Both the position numbers and the translations under genes were made by a program. Positions 46,410-59,819 of a stretch of 64,000 nucleotides of DNA are shown here, in pieces. The DNA comes from Mesocentrotus franciscanus (taxonomy: Eukaryota; Echinodermata; Echinoidea; Camarodonta; Strongylocentrotidae): assembly GCA_037976565.1 (NCBI GenBank), contig CP137672.1, positions 29,290,877-29,354,876 on the forward strand, written 5' to 3'. The notes below the pieces were generated by a model. It saw nothing but the letters and a program-made list of their open reading frames with translations, did not search any database and was not told where the DNA came from. Every line of letters starts with the position of its first letter. Within the stretch, counting starts at the first letter, position 1.

Positions 46410-49400
46410 AGAAAACACCTGCTGAAAGTTGTTGAGTGGGATTCCAAATTCACAGGTAGTCTAGCTTCTCAATACAGGCCTACTGTTTAACGAGTCTGAA
46501 GTATGTAGACCTACCGGTACCTAAACCTCTACTCTTTTGGTTATCCATCATTTCCTCCAGGGACAATTGTTCTGGGCATCATCTTGTCAAAAGTCCAGGG
46601 TAGGGTGAAGGCAGCAATTAGGCATTACATGCTGGTTAGGGTGAAGGCAGCAATCGGGTATTACATGTTGGTTAGGGTTAGGTTTGCTCTGTGGTAATTT
46701 CCTACACTATTAAACCAAATTTCTAACTTTAATCCTGGACCCAACACTATACCTAACCCTAACCCCAACCTAAAACCCATTTGCAACCCTCAGCTTTACC
46801 CTATACTTTTGACAATATAAAGCCCTGAGCAATTATTGAAGGGGCAAATGTGGAAGCGCCTTGGGTTAGGTCTGTGTTTAAGAATTTGATTTGTTTAGGA
46901 AATTGACCATGAAGCGATTGTTGCACGAGCATGTGTCATGCAACCACTCTTACTTTAAAACTCTCGACTCTACCGATAATGTAATCGAGAGAAAAAATAA
47001 AATGATGCTGCACCTTGAACCCTTGCTACTTGCCATATTATAAGTTGATCTAGCACTCTAGCAGTAATGTGTGTGGTACAGTCAGCTCTCTGTCCTCGCC
47101 TACAAACTGACTCTGATCACATCCAGGTTTGAAATTGAGTGGTTTCTTTTAGACAGTGACGCTAAAGGTCGGTCCTGGACACAAATAGTTGTATCCAATT
47201 GATAAACGTCGTCTCTATTGAGCTGGATCATTGATCAATGAACAGGCGGAGGCATAATAGAGCGCAGTTGCCTTCATCTTGGGTTTTTTTACAAATAACT
47301 GGAACCTCATTAAAGAACACTGTTATAAGAAGGTAATTTAATTGGTTGCAAGGAGTTTGTTATACGAGGTTCCACTGTAAAAAATGTTTTCTAGGATGTT
47401 AGCTACATTGCAATGTTGAATTCATCTTCTTTATATCCCTTGAATGCAACCATGTAAAGATTAGTAGCAAGAAAATAGTTTTATGACACATAACACAGAT
47501 TGTATATTTTCACAAATTTAGTACTTTAATTATATGTACAGTTCGAAGAGCACAGCTGGGTATATGGAACCGACAGTCTAGTTCCATAAATTGTTATTAC
47601 CTACTATAGTCTTCTACAGAGAATAGATTGAAAAGGTTTTTTGCATAAATTATCTAAAAGCACATTCTGACAAATGAACTATTTTAGGAGTTTACTTTAA
47701 AGGCTGTAATTTCTGCAGTGTCTTGAGTCTTGACAATTCCAAATGTTTGAAAAGTGTCAAACCATATATACAGGCAAACAAATGAGCAGTGCAAATCTTA
47801 TCACAATCCATCAAATTTGATTTTTGGCTATTCCCAGTGTTAAAGAATGGAGTGAAAAATACAGTCCATGAGGTTAAATTTCCCCATTAATCTTATGATT
47901 TCATCTCATAAAAGACCTGTATATAAATAACTACACTAGTAGTAATTGGAATGTAGTCAAATTACTTGACCCACTTATTACAGAGGAAATTTGAAATAAT
48001 AAACAATAATAAGCAAAATAGCCATATGTTTTATGAACTGTATTCCATGTACAGTTAAGTGCAATCCAGCACTTTTAGTTATACATGTATTTGAATACTT
48101 TTAACAGAAAATGAATGCTCTTTTGTTTTCAAAAGGAATGGTTTTACTGCATTAATCGAATTGTGCAACAATCGATTAGAGTAAAGTATCAAACTTTGAT
48201 AGCATTTTATCTGTATTTTATTTTCAAAATTCTTTGAGTTATACACATGTACATGTACCGTATATTAAAAATAATAATTTTATTTAAAAAAGTAATTGTA
48301 CATACTATTGTGAATTCAAGGGTGATCTTACTATAGATTTAAAGACCCCTAGGCCCTTATTCATAAAACCTTACTTAGCTATTTGTCAACTAATATAGGC
48401 TATACTTAGTTCTTTGACAACTAATACACTGTAAAATGTAAATGTATTTGAATACCTTTAACAGAAAATGCATGCTCTAACTAGGCCTAGTAAGGTTTTT
48501 TTAATCAATATTGGCCTACATGTAGGTTCTTAAACAGCAACCCATGGGCCATGGGCCATGGGCCATGGGCCACATGCCACTTGCCAAGAATATCACGTAG
48601 AAATATTAGAGAGAAAAAAAGTTTGTTCATTTCAACTTTATACTAAAATTGGATATGTGATGGGCTACAAACATGTATTACATAATGGGATATGAGATCA
48701 CTGACTAAAATGGAATATACAGCTCTGATATAACAAGATACCTGATATTACAAGGTTTTTTTGCTGGTCCCAGCTATTTATATTCTTCTTTTTTCACCCT
48801 GATATAACATTAAACAAAGTTATTGCCAAGGTCCGAATGTTCTTGTAAATTGTAATAATGTGTTTCTACTGTATTGAATAGAAATTCTCAAAAGTTTTGC
48901 TCACTCCATTCACTCACTTGCAAATAGCCAATCATAATTATTTGTTTCCATATGATTAGAAGAAAACAATATCAGTAATATTAAGCGAAGAAATACAAGG
49001 ATTACAAAAAAGGATTCTTAATGGGCCTAACTAAATTTCTTGTATCAGGGCAAAAAAACAACAATATAAATGTACATATGTATATATATATATATTTTTA
49101 TATAAAATTAGAGCTGGATGCGGCAAAATCACCTGTTGTTTCATATATTTTGTTATATCAGAGCTCTTTGCAACAATTTTCCATCCCACTGTAATTGATG
49201 CTTCATTTTCCAAGTATGCTAACATTACAAACTTCATTTGAATGAGGCAGGGCCATTTTCCAATGCTTTTTTTTTTTTTACACTGTACTCGGGCAAACAT
49301 GAAAACTATAAGTACGTTTTGTCTAGCCATTCTTGTGTATAAAATAAATTATTTATAAAAGTACCTTTAGTGTCATGCTTCATTAAATTGTGTTAGCTTG

Positions 49401-50595
49401 CCAATTCATCATCATAGAACTGAAATAATCCAACTGCTTTTGAGCAATTTCATCCACTTGTTCATAAATTCTAGTATTGTTTTCAAAGGGAAAACAGATT
49501 TTCCAGAAGAGAAAGATACTGAACAACCCCTAAATTTTTAAATTGTGATATTGTAGATTTCAAGGTGGAGAAAACTGATACCGGTAATCAATTTGGACTT
49601 TTTTTTTTCAATTTCAAATAAGACTCGAAGGACCCCGAGGAACCACCAATAAAGAATAAGCTTGGACCAGCAAAAAGATCATTAATATAATATACATGTA
49701 CATGTATATGTTTCTAAATTAATGTCTTGTGTCATTTATGTTTGATATCAAATACAACTTGAAATCCTCATACATGCATGTTCGAAGCTCCTCTTTGTTA
49801 GATTTGAAGTACAACAATTTTTTTTTTTTCATAGTATAAATCAATATTTACACAGTGATTAAAAGAAAATAAAATAAAAATTTGATCATAAAAAAAGCAG
49901 TGAAGAGAGTTTCAAAAGTCTAAATAGCAATATACTGTACCAGTATTACTACCGTAAGTTATTTTGTTCTCCTAAGGTGGAATATCATCACACAAATGAG
50001 AGGTAAAAAAATAATTTAAATTCTTGGCACAGACTGTCTTGCAAGTAAATTCAAAGTTTCTAACAACATAAATATGCACCAGACACATGTAAAAACCTGT
50101 GAAGGCTGACGGCTGTGTGTCTGCACATGTCCCAATTTCCAAATGAACCGCTGAGATTGCTGTGCAGGGAGCCATCTGGGTTGAACAATCCTAGCTTGGA
50201 TCCCTATATTGCAGCAAGGTGGCATTCCTTTCAGATATTAACACTAAAATATATCAGTTAAGGATGAAACATCGAAATATCTTGCATGTATTGATGTTTT
50301 GATACAAGTAGAAGGATACAACTAAATTTAACCTACTAATTTCATTCCAATTTCCTTTTAGCTACCAATACTGTTCATGATCTTCAACTCCAAATCTTCT
50401 GTGCTTCCATATATCAATCAAGTCGGTCCAATCCTTTCAAAGTTCTTCTACGCATTCAATTTTCATTTGTAGAACTGGAAGGCGATGCCTGATTGTGCTT
50501 CAGTACCATCAGGGAAAGTGTGCCTTCAGACTATAAAGTTAAGCTGAAGTCAATGCATGATTGTTCTCCACAGGCTAAAACAATTGTTCCAAAGC
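46410..50595. other. Intergenic region between CENPS and CD2BP2 (convergent genes)
   Basis: Contents: an ACCCTAACCC-type dispersed repeat (46.56-46.86 kb), a CCATGGGCC minisatellite (48541-48572), AT-rich stretches and a short TA run near 49080. No conserved exon is visible. The part next to 50595 probably includes the CD2BP2 3' UTR. Confidence 0.6.
48541..48572. repeat. CATGGGC minisatellite, four perfect copies
   Basis: CCATGGGCCATGGGC repeats with an 8-base period; each unit contains a palindromic CCATGG. Confidence 0.9.
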
Positions 50596-53500
50596 TCACA
50601 CATACAAACTGAAGTCAATGCGTTTCGATGTGTAAAAGTTCTGGCCAGATCCAACTTTCCGCACCCAGACCCCATCCTGAAAGTATTCCTGGTTCGTCCA
50701 GTTTTCCATCTGTTCACTTTGATAGGGTCCATAGATATCAGCTTCATCTTTATTCTCCCATTTGTACTCCCAGTAGACTTTGTCGGGGTCCATTTCACCC
50801 TTGCCAGTGCCACTAGATTCATCTATACATGTAGGAGAGAGAGAAGACACAAAAAGATATTTGTGTGTATGTTTGTGCGTGTACATGAAGGATTAACCTT
50901 TGTTTCACATAAAAAAGGCTAATAACGATTGATTTTCATACAAATTCAAAATTCACCCAGACCTCAACATGTGTTCTTCTCCTTTTAAAAGACCTGTCAC
51001 ATTGAACATTTTTCCAAGACATTGTGGTCTGTTTTCTTTTCAACTGGTTGGTATATGACTTAATTTAAATGTGCAGTCAACCACCTGAACCAGTTCAGGA
51101 ATGATGGGAAAATGGCCAAAGATCACTATATATATCATCTGCTGTATACATGCCTCTTAATATTTCGCAAAAGTCCACCCACCCCCACCCTCTTCACACA
51201 TGTACATGTATGCCTACTCTGATAAGTACAACATTGGAAATATTCTAATGCAGCCTTAGTCAACCTTTTGTGCTTCTCTTAAAGGTAAATTCCACCTTAA
51301 TAGCACATTGCTCTAAAAGAAAGAAAAAATCAGAGAAGCAGCTTGGTGAAAGTTTGAATGAAAATGGGCAAACATTGAGAATATTATGATTTGTATGATT
51401 TGTTTTCAAAGTTGAAATCACTTAACATACATGGGAGTTGGCTGAAATAGTAATGCCTCTGTAATGTACATATAGTGCTGGACAACTCTCCCATTTGCTC
51501 AACAAGCAAAATGACTAAAATGTCAATTTCTACAAATGTATTACCTGGGAGGATCTTTTTCAAACAGCCTGTTGCCAAATGGAAAAGGCATTTATGAGAA
51601 AAAAGAAAATTGTATTTAAGTACACGACAAATAGGATAGTTGACCATGAATATACATCACAATCCATTAAGTCAGTGACCAAATTGCCAATACGTGATCT
51701 CATATTTCAAACATTCAATTTATTGTCTGCTGAACACACAAATGAACTGATTACAATTGTTGGATAGCACTTTAAGTATCTCATTCAAAATAAAATAAAT
51801 ATAGACAAAAAATTAGAATTACAGTTGAAAGAGATGGATCAACTTGTTCCAATAACCACCTTCCACAAACCAAACTGCACATACATGCCAAAAATATCAT
51901 AATAGAGTAGTGGCTCCTTATCCAGGTGACATGACCCCCATGGTGAGGGAAGGGGGTGGAAGACGACATGAAAGAGAGAGGGTCATCAGTTTCCATGTGC
52001 AGAAGGTCATAATTCGTTGACACCAGACTTGGTAAAAAAATAACATTAATGGGTGTGCAAGTCTGCACACAGCAAACCCGTAGGCCAATCAAGAAATTCC
52101 CCCTCGTCTCTCGGAGAGTCTTCGGGTGATGCAAATGTCAGATAATGACTTTACCATACGATGAAAAGGCAGAGCAATGCATAAAGCCTGTTAGTCTTAA
52201 AACTAATCCTGGTGATTGACAACACCTGTTACTGGGTAAAGACCCGAACGTTGTAATATGCCCCATGTGACCCCACTTCTATGTGTCTTTAATGGGTGAT
52301 GAATGAACAATGAATGAAATAGATTAAATTGGACATCTACCCTGATATTTGATAAGTTTTAATTTTTAAAAAATAATTGAGAGAAATAGATTTAAAGTTT
52401 CAGCAAAATCCATTAAAGCATGAGAAAGTCCAATAACAGTATATATTGAGCAGGTAAGCTAGAATATTTTTCTTTGGGAGAAGATGGAAATTTATGAAAT
52501 ATCTAATACAATAGAAATGGAAAGCTGCTCACAAGGGCAATCACAGAGTTATCAATTTGCATTTGATCAAACAATATTTCAAACTTCCCTATCCTTTCTT
52601 TAATATTACAAAATATCACATATCTTAGAATATCAAAGTCAACTTGATGCCACAGCTGATTTTTCCAATAAAGAGCACAGAGGTGTTTGACCCTACCTTG
52701 TTTATTTGTGTTTGTTGTGAGTTTCTTCTTGTCAACCTCCTCTGCAAACATATCAAACTCTGCATCCTTCTTGGCAGCCTGTGCTTCCTCATTCTGTGTG
52801 AGTTTGTGCTGGATCTTCTCATACGTGTATTGATACATATCAAATTGTCCCCTAGCCACTAGCTCGTCAACCAGGTCTGTCAGTTTGAGCATGTCAGCCT
52901 TGCTCTCAGCCGTAACCTCACTGCTAGAGTCCGAATCCTTCTTTGCTTTTCTTTGCGCGGCCGATCCCACCTTTTTCTTGCCACCACCCAACCTTTGCAT
53001 TGCCTTGGTGACACTCTCCCCCTCCTTCATGAATCCCAACATCTCCCGCATCACTTCTAGCTCTGGCCTGACCACTTTGGCATCTCCCTCATCCTCATCA
53101 TCTGCCTCATCACCCTTTTCTGCCCGACGTTTCATGGCATTCTCCTCCTCCAGCCTCTCCCAATCAATGTTCTCCAGCCACTCGTCACGGACATCATCAT
53201 CCTTCTTCTCGTGGTAGTTGCCATCTTTGTCAAAGTAACCTTCAGACATTTCCTGCTTGAGATTAAAGGGGGTTATCTTGATGTCATCATCCGATTCTAC
53301 AGTGCCATCATCATCTTCAGCCCCTGTGGAACAAGAAAGGGACAGACAACAAAGTGCAATGATTTTTCTAGAACCGGCCAACATTTCAAGACATTCAAAA
53401 TTGCCAATAAAATTTGTATAAAAGCTTGATTTACAGAACTGTACCTGGTATACCAATACTCTTTGTCGGAGGGGATATAGTAACGCTGCCGTCCGTCCTT

Positions 53501-54335
53501 CCTTCCGTCCGTCCTTCTGTCCTTCTGTAACAAATCTGGTTTCCGTTCGATAACTTTAGTGTTTGACGGATTTTAATGAAATTTGATATGAAGGTACATG
53601 GTATCAAAACACAGCCAAAGTTCGATTTCGGAGTATGTAGGTCAAAGTTCAAAGGTCATGGCTCATTAAATATGCGAAAATACCTAATGAGATATGCGAA
53701 AATGTGGTTTTCGTTCAATAACGTAAGTAATGTTGTTGAGTATGTACGTCAAAGTTCAAAGGTCACAGCTCATTAAATGTGCAAAATTTGCTAAATATAG
53801 GCCATTTGTACCCGGCGCAAGAGGGGATGCTACGCTTTGCGTTGACTTGTTTACACTTATTTTAGTCCACGGTAGAGGTTTTAACCATGCTTTAGACAAT
53901 GCTTTAAATTAACATCCTCTGTGAATTCCAGCCTTTTAAATGGCAAATAATAATCATTGATTGTAATGAAGAGCAGAAACTATTAAACAGCCATTTGTTA
54001 ACAGAATATTGAATTTACAGCAACCACAGCTGAGCCCATTAATTTAAAGTTTAAATTGCAATGTAATCTATCACAGAACAGTAATGTCTCCCAAGGGTTA
54101 GAAATACATTAACAAAAAAAACATACAATTTCAAATCTTGCTCACCCTCTATTTCTTCCTCATTCATCTGATATGTAGCTACCTCATCAACCTTATCCTC
54201 TTCATCACTGTCAAGAGAATGCTTCTCTTTGAAGGTTTTGATCCTCTTAGTCTCTGGCAAACCAGCATCCCCTATTCCACCCGCTTGTTCCTCCTGTTTT
54301 GCAAATGAAACATTTCTTTTCATCTTCTCGGCCAT
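50596..54335 (-). CDS. CD2BP2: CD2 antigen cytoplasmic tail-binding protein 2 (U5 snRNP 52K), GYF domain (3 coding exons)
   Basis: Known role: GYF-domain protein of the U5 snRNP (Lin1/Snu40 family) that binds proline-rich ligands and leaves before the active spliceosome forms. Exons in reading order: 54335-54146, 53323-52697, 50822-50596. They join in frame to 1044 nt, 347 residues; human is about 341. Start MAEKMKRNVSFAKQEE, chosen as the first ATG after the 54351/54352 acceptor. An acidic middle (GAEDDDGTVESDDDIKITPF, then NLKQEMSEGYFDKDGNY and WLENIDWERL) precedes a mixed-charge helical stretch. The C-terminal GYF domain shows VYWEYKWEN, IYGPYQSEQMENW and YFQDGVWVRK; the usual Gly-Tyr-Phe is represented here by EYF. 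A 5' UTR exon must lie upstream of 54352 on the minus strand but could not be placed. Confidence 0.93.
51279..51775. mobile_element. TTAAAGG-family TIR element inside CD2BP2 intron 2
   Basis: Left TTAAAGGTAAATTCCACC; right, in reverse complement, TTAAAGTGCTATCCAACA. The interior shares ctctaaaagaaag, aatcagagaagca and cacaatccattaagtcagtgaccaaattgcc with the 16508-17094 copy. Confidence 0.65.
53455..53835. repeat. CGTCCGTCC-containing repeat, probable TIR element fragment
   Basis: GGAGGGGATATAGTAACGCT and GTCCGTCC/TTCCGTCCG tracts at one side and CAAGAGGGGATGCTACGC at the other resemble the plan of the 6794-8065 element, but the ends do not form a clean inverted pair. Two AGTTCAAAGGTCA motifs (53646-53658, 53753-53765) lie in a short internal duplication. 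In CD2BP2 intron 1. Confidence 0.55.
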
Positions 54336-54565
54336 GGTGTATGTCTGCAACCTAGACACAGAGGGAAGAAGAAAAAAAAACATGATTTTAAATACAATTT
54401 TATGAATTTCAATCCCAGATTAAGCACCTTTAGTACATGAACAAAGTAAGAAAAGACCAAAAAGAGAATACACAGGCAAAACCTGTTTGGCATTTCGAAA
54501 CACAAACTGCACTATTTTTTTGTATATAATAAAGACTGCAACAAAAATATTAAACTGGTGTATCC

Positions 54566-54716
54566 TGGGCAGCGTTTCATGAAACCGTCATAAGTACAAG
54601 TAACAAGTTCACCGACATCCCATTGGAAATTTGAAATGCGTGTTAAACTTAATACACGCATTTCAATGGGATGTCAGTGAACTTGTACTTATGACAGTTT
54701 TGTGAGACGCTGCCCT
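54566..54716. mobile_element. Hairpin MITE, best copy
   Basis: Left GGGCAGCGTTTCATGAAACC and right, in reverse complement, GGGCAGCGTCTCACAAAACT extend into arms of about 65 bases (GTCATAAGTACAAGT; TTCACCGACATCCCATTG; GCGTGTTAAA). The ~150-bp element is almost all stem. Located just upstream of the CD2BP2 start. Confidence 0.85.
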
Positions 54717-55560
54717 AGTGTATACCTGGCTTCAGTGAACATTCAATAAACTTTCTTTAAACATAATAAAATCTAAATATATGTTGTATTTCATCACTGG
54801 CAAAATGCTGCTGCATGTTAGAGTTACATGTACTGTATGCTTCTCTCAAAATTAATAACAAATGTTTCAAAGAATGTTCATGGGCAAATTACCCAGGGAT
54901 AGTATTGTTCAGCACTTATCAACTGTGCAACTTGTAAAAAAGATTCACACATATTTCAGGTAAAAGCCAGATTTCCTGTGTTACTTGAATCGTTTTCTCC
55001 CAAATCAAATATAATTTATGTTTTATGAGTCCACTTGAAAGAAGAATCCACTAGCAAACTCAGGAGGTAGTTTGCAAAGTTTGTTGGATGCTTGAATTGG
55101 TGATTACGAACACATTTTAGTTTTTTGTTAATGTCATCACTCTTCATGCAGGGTATGGGCACCAATTAAACCACCCTGATATTAACTTGATTTTAATAAA
55201 AGTAGAAAAATGGGAGAAACAAGTTATTGAAAGTTTGAGCAATATCTGATTAAAAATAGAAAAGTTATGAATTTTCTAAGTTGTCATCAGTGAAAAAAAT
55301 TGGCAACACTGTGACGTATCTTGTGAGCTCCTCTTTAATTTGCCATATACAGAAAATTTCATAAACTTTCATTTATGATTTACTTACTTATCGTTGACAG
55401 AATATATTTGTTTCGTACAGGGGTTATATAAAAAACCTATTTGTAATATTGTATTTGCAATAATTGCCAATACTGCAATAGTAGTTATATTTAGGGTGAA
55501 TGTATGACTGAACAAATTTTCTTTGGGGAAAATAGATATTTTTGAAGTAATAATAATATT

Positions 55561-57850
55561 AGGGTGTCTGAACGATTCTTCAATTTTCCCTTTTGGATCG
55601 TTGATCACCATTATGGTTGGATAATTGAAACAAGGGAAATGCTCTCGGCGGTCTCGCCTGCATTACGCAATTCGGCATTACGCAATTCGATATGATGAAA
55701 AGTTGAGGTTGGGACATTATTTTTATAGGCGGGGTGGCCCATTTGCAGACCCCCGAAAATGAAATCCTCTGAATATAATAAGCATTTTGAAGTGAATATT
55801 GATTATGAATCATCAGAATAATTATTTACTGTATCATAAGAATACAATATAATGAGATTTAGTGTATGGGTAAGACTACAAATGTTTCAATGCTTGTCAG
55901 TAATTTACAAATAAAGTTATCTAATAAACTTTTTAAGAAAAGAGGATTTTTCAGCACTTTGTGTAAAAACAATTGGAAGGTAGAACCCATCTACATCACA
56001 TCACGTCTCATTAGCATAATGAGAACATTATTATGAGATATACTCCAATATATATTATCCAAACATCAATATTGTCACCTAGCTGTAACTGATCATGTAC
56101 ATACTAGGCCTGGGATCGAATACTAAAATTACTATTAGAATATTCATGGGAAAGTACTCGAATGATTCGAATATTTACTTTCATGAAATATGAAAAAATA
56201 ACAACAATTTATTTATTAATTCTCATATTAAATTTTGATAACATAATCCAAGTCTACTGACCTAAAATGACCTTTGACCTTGACTTTGTGACCTGGAATT
56301 TGTGTCACATGATTAGTGATACTTGATAGCCCTTGGGTACAAGTTTCATGGAATTTGAACAAACACTTTTGAAATTATGCTAAAATTTCAAAATCTTGAT
56401 GTTGATGCCACAACAAAGTCTAAGTTTCCAGACCTGAAATGACATTTGACCTTTACTTTGTCACCTAAAAGACTAATAACATGATTGGTGATACTTGATA
56501 ACCCTTATGTTCAAGTTACATGGAATAGGAATGTATACTTTCAAAATTATGATAACAATTAAAAAATCTTAGCCTGATGCCACAACATAGTTAAGTTTGT
56601 TGACCTGAAATGACCTTTGACCTTGACCTAGTGGGCTGAAATTCTACTCACATGATTGGGGATACTTGATAACCCTTTAGTCTAAGTTTCATTGAATAAG
56701 AACTTATACTTTCAAAATTATATTACAAATTCAAAAACTTAACCTCAGGTTAAGTTTTTGATGATGATGCCACAACATAGTCTAAGTTTGTTGACCTGAA
56801 ATGACCTTTGACCTTGACTTTGTGACCTGAAATTTTCCTCACATGATTGGGGATACTTGATAACCCTTTAGTCCAAGTTTCATTTAATAGGACCTTATAC
56901 TTTCAAAATTATATTAACAATTCAAAAACTTAACCTTAGGTTAAGTTTTGATGTTGACGCCGTCGCCGTCGCCGCCGTCACCGGAAAAGCGGCGCCTATG
57001 TCTCGCTTTTTGCTACGCAGGCGAGACAAAAATCATTCACTCAGGATAATACATTTCAAATTTCAAGACTCACCGATGTTTCTATCAAAAGATACAGCCC
57101 TCTTAAATCTAAGAAATATTCATGCTATTTTTGTCAGCATCGACGAAAAAGACGTACACGCAGAGTTATTTTGTTTTGCTAATTATAGCTAAACAGCTGG
57201 ATCGCGCGATATGCAAGCGTACGCGTGCAAGTGTACGCGTGTTGCTTAGCTGCATGCACAACTCAAACGCGATCGGCAATCCACTGTCTTCAATGGGCAT
57301 CCACTTCCGGGTCTGTTCGCCCAAGACACACACGCGGTCCGAATGCATATGCATGTGCAGATTTTACGCGCTGGGTTCGGGCTGCGTGGAGCTCACGCCT
57401 CCCTACTTAGCTGATCCGAAAAATGGGGGAAGGGTATTTTCAAACTGTAATTGTTTGTGATCCCTGGGGGCTAGCGAAAAAATAAGCGCATGGATGTATA
57501 TTCCTTACGACTGGAACTACTTTTCGCCAGGGGCGTCATATCTCAAAAGTGGCAAATTTCAGAGCTAGCCAGGAAACAATGTTTAAATCGTTGTTTTGAC
57601 CAAGATATTTTTTGAATTTCGAGATGACGCCCCTTGGGAAATATGGGGATTAACCTGCTCTTTCATAAGATACCTCATTTATTGAGTATCACCTTCAGGA
57701 TCACAAAGAATAAAGGTTTGAATCTCGATTTGGGAATAAAAACAGACCAATTTTGCATGATCGCGCAATGCACATAGACTGCATAGGGCTGCGTGCCATC
57801 TCTATGGGAAGGATTTAGCACACAGCATCGGGTGCGCGATCAGACACCCT
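55561..57850. mobile_element. TIR element, AGGGTGTCTG family, carrying a nested element
   Basis: Ends AGGGTGTCTG (55561-55570) and CAGACACCCT (57841-57850) are flanked by a perfect 9-bp duplication AATAATATT (55552-55560 and 57851-57859). Without the insertion at 55631-57030 the body is about 890 bp and colinear with 33418-34289. A 9-bp duplication is typical of Mutator-like elements and near the range of Merlin. No transposase frame. Confidence 0.88.
55631..57030 (-). mobile_element. Nested GTCTCGCCTGC-family TIR element
   Basis: Opposite orientation to the copy at 42625-43714: it starts CAAGGGAAATGCTCTCGGCG and ends AGCGGCGCCTATGTCTCGCT ... GCAGGCGAGAC. It interrupts its host at ggataattgaaa / cattcactcag, sequence that is continuous at 33.48 kb. 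It has one or more extra internal repeat units compared with the other copy. DR1 motifs: 56268-56280, 56611-56623, 56802-56814, all perfect. Confidence 0.88.
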
Positions 57851-57887
57851 AATAATATTTCTGTTTAAATTAATATTAATTCCTGCC

Positions 57888-57955
57888 AGGTACCCATTTA
57901 CATCACCTGGGTCGAGTGTGACAAATGTACATGTAGATCAATGTAGATCTATTTT
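57888..57955 (-). repeat. SINE fragment
   Basis: CCAGGTACCCATTTACATCA followed by CCTGGGTCGAGTGTGACAAA matches the body of the tRNA-derived SINE family in reverse; the head is absent. Confidence 0.6.
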
Positions 57956-58384
57956 AGTTCAGGGAAAATGGGGGGAGCTTGCAAGATATGGCACAGAGTT
58001 GCCAATTTGTGTTTGATTGATCCCACCTTCAAAAATGCATAACTTTCTTATATTTTTCATTGGTTTTTGCTCAAACTTTCACTGACCCATTTCTCTCATT
58101 TTTCTGCTTAGATCTATATATTCAAACCCAACATCAGGGTGGACTTCACCTAGCCCTAAAATTAAAAGCTACAAATCTGGGGTACTCTAACTTGTTCCCT
58201 GCCTTTGCCTGAGTTTTGGTACAGGACTCTGGAGATTTTTTTTGTTTTTTGTTAAATAACTTTTTAATTTTGTTAGACTCGATCTCCCGAATCCAGAGTA
58301 ATAAGACCAAGGTCCAAGTCAAGACCAGACATGCATCACTAGACTGACTAGAAAGGGAATTCGGTGAAGCCAGGACGTAGTCTA

Positions 58385-58574
58385 AGCGTGTGTGTGTGTG
58401 TATTGGGTTTTTACAGACGTGTATCAATCAGATATGATTATTTACGTCTGGGGACCGACCTTAAGTTTAACGTCACCATCCGAAAGACGTGACTCAGTTT
58501 CGAACCTGCGTCCTCGGCTGAATCAGTTTGTAACTTCCACTGTTAGCTGGATTACAGGCGCACGCCACAACGCC
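58385..58574 (-). repeat. 7SL/Alu-like SINE with (CA)n tail
   Basis: Reverse complement begins GGCGTTGTGGCGTGCGCCTG then TAATCCAGCTAAC, resembling the Alu-domain 5' end of 7SL RNA (GGCGCGGTGGCGCG..GCCTGTAGTCCCAGCTAC). About 40 bases later comes GCAGGTTCGAAACTGAG, at the place of the Alu B-box region. The body continues CGTCTTTCGGATGGTGACGT and ends near a CA dinucleotide run at 58390-58400. It could be a 7SL-derived SINE, or a tRNA-headed SINE that converged. Confidence 0.5.
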
Positions 58575-59819
58575 TAGTACTAGTAGTCTAAGCAGAACAT
58601 GTCCCTGAACTAGTAGTCTAGACAGATAAAATTAGACACGAGTCGTGGGCTCGTGGCTCTTTATCACTCCAGCAAAGCATAGATCTAGAGAGAGTCAATG
58701 CAATGCTAATACGTATTGACCTCTAGTCTAGCGCTGCACTACATGTTAAATAATAGGCAGCATTTTTCAATACAGATCTACTAGTTATTAGTACTAGTAG
58801 TCTACACCGACTACAGTCTTACAAGTCACAGACAGTCACACTCACAGCCATGCCACTGAGCCACGGCACGATAGTAATGCAGCTGCGTGGCTCTTTAAAG
58901 ACTTTATTGACCGATGTTTCGGTCTAGCCGGCCATACGGCGCTAGTTCAGAATCATATCCAGACTTCGACCCGTAACTCCGAACCGGCGTGGAGATACCC
59001 TACTAAAACAGACCTAAAAATCAAATAAATATTCATCGGCCATACGAGTAACGCTATTTACAATGCATGGGACCGTTGTGTAATTATAATGATTTGGCTC
59101 GGCCTCGGATACGCGGATTTCACTGTTAGAGTCACCATTTCCCTATGTAAATTCTGCAACATAATCTAAACATGTTTTCAAATAAAAGGACTCAAATGGA
59201 AAATATGGCATTTAATGATGAGAGATTTTTAATTCCTTACCGTAACGTATAAAAGTTAACAGGAAAGAGGATATTTCTTTTTTTTGCTTGGAAAAAGACT
59301 AACTTTAACAATTTGAGCTCGTGCATGAATATCATCCATAAATGTTATATCAGGTAGTTTTTTTCTTCCACAATTGATGTTAAATCACTTTTTATAAAAA
59401 ATTAATAATTTTTTAAATAAGGATATATTTCTTTAATTATAGTATACTTTTTGTAATTTTATTTAATCAAATTGAAATAAAGTTTCTAGAGTCTATGTAC
59501 ATATCGCGCGCTGGTTTTCAAAATGAGGACGTATCGTCTGCTATAGCGCTAGCGCTATGCAAACATTAACAAAGCATGCATAGCTAAATTGTATAACGTG
59601 TAGCTAAACGACATAGAAGATTCAGCAAATTTAGTCCGGTACTCGATCAACTAAAAAAAGGTGGTTCCTCGACGAAACTTGGCGAGATGTACGTCAAATT
59701 AGCCTTCAAGAAGAGATTAGAGCTAGTCTAGCTATACTATCTACAGCATATCATAATTCATATGTGACTGTGACAAGTGTGAGTATAGTCTAGGTCTACC
59801 GTCTAGATCTAGTTTTGCA

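Noticed and set aside
50016..50225. Minus-strand frames downstream of CD2BP2
   Set aside because: No conserved motif or acceptor; most likely 3' UTR or intergenic sequence.
52885..53217. 110-residue plus-strand open frame, Ser/Pro-rich
   Set aside because: It is the antisense shadow of the large CD2BP2 exon.
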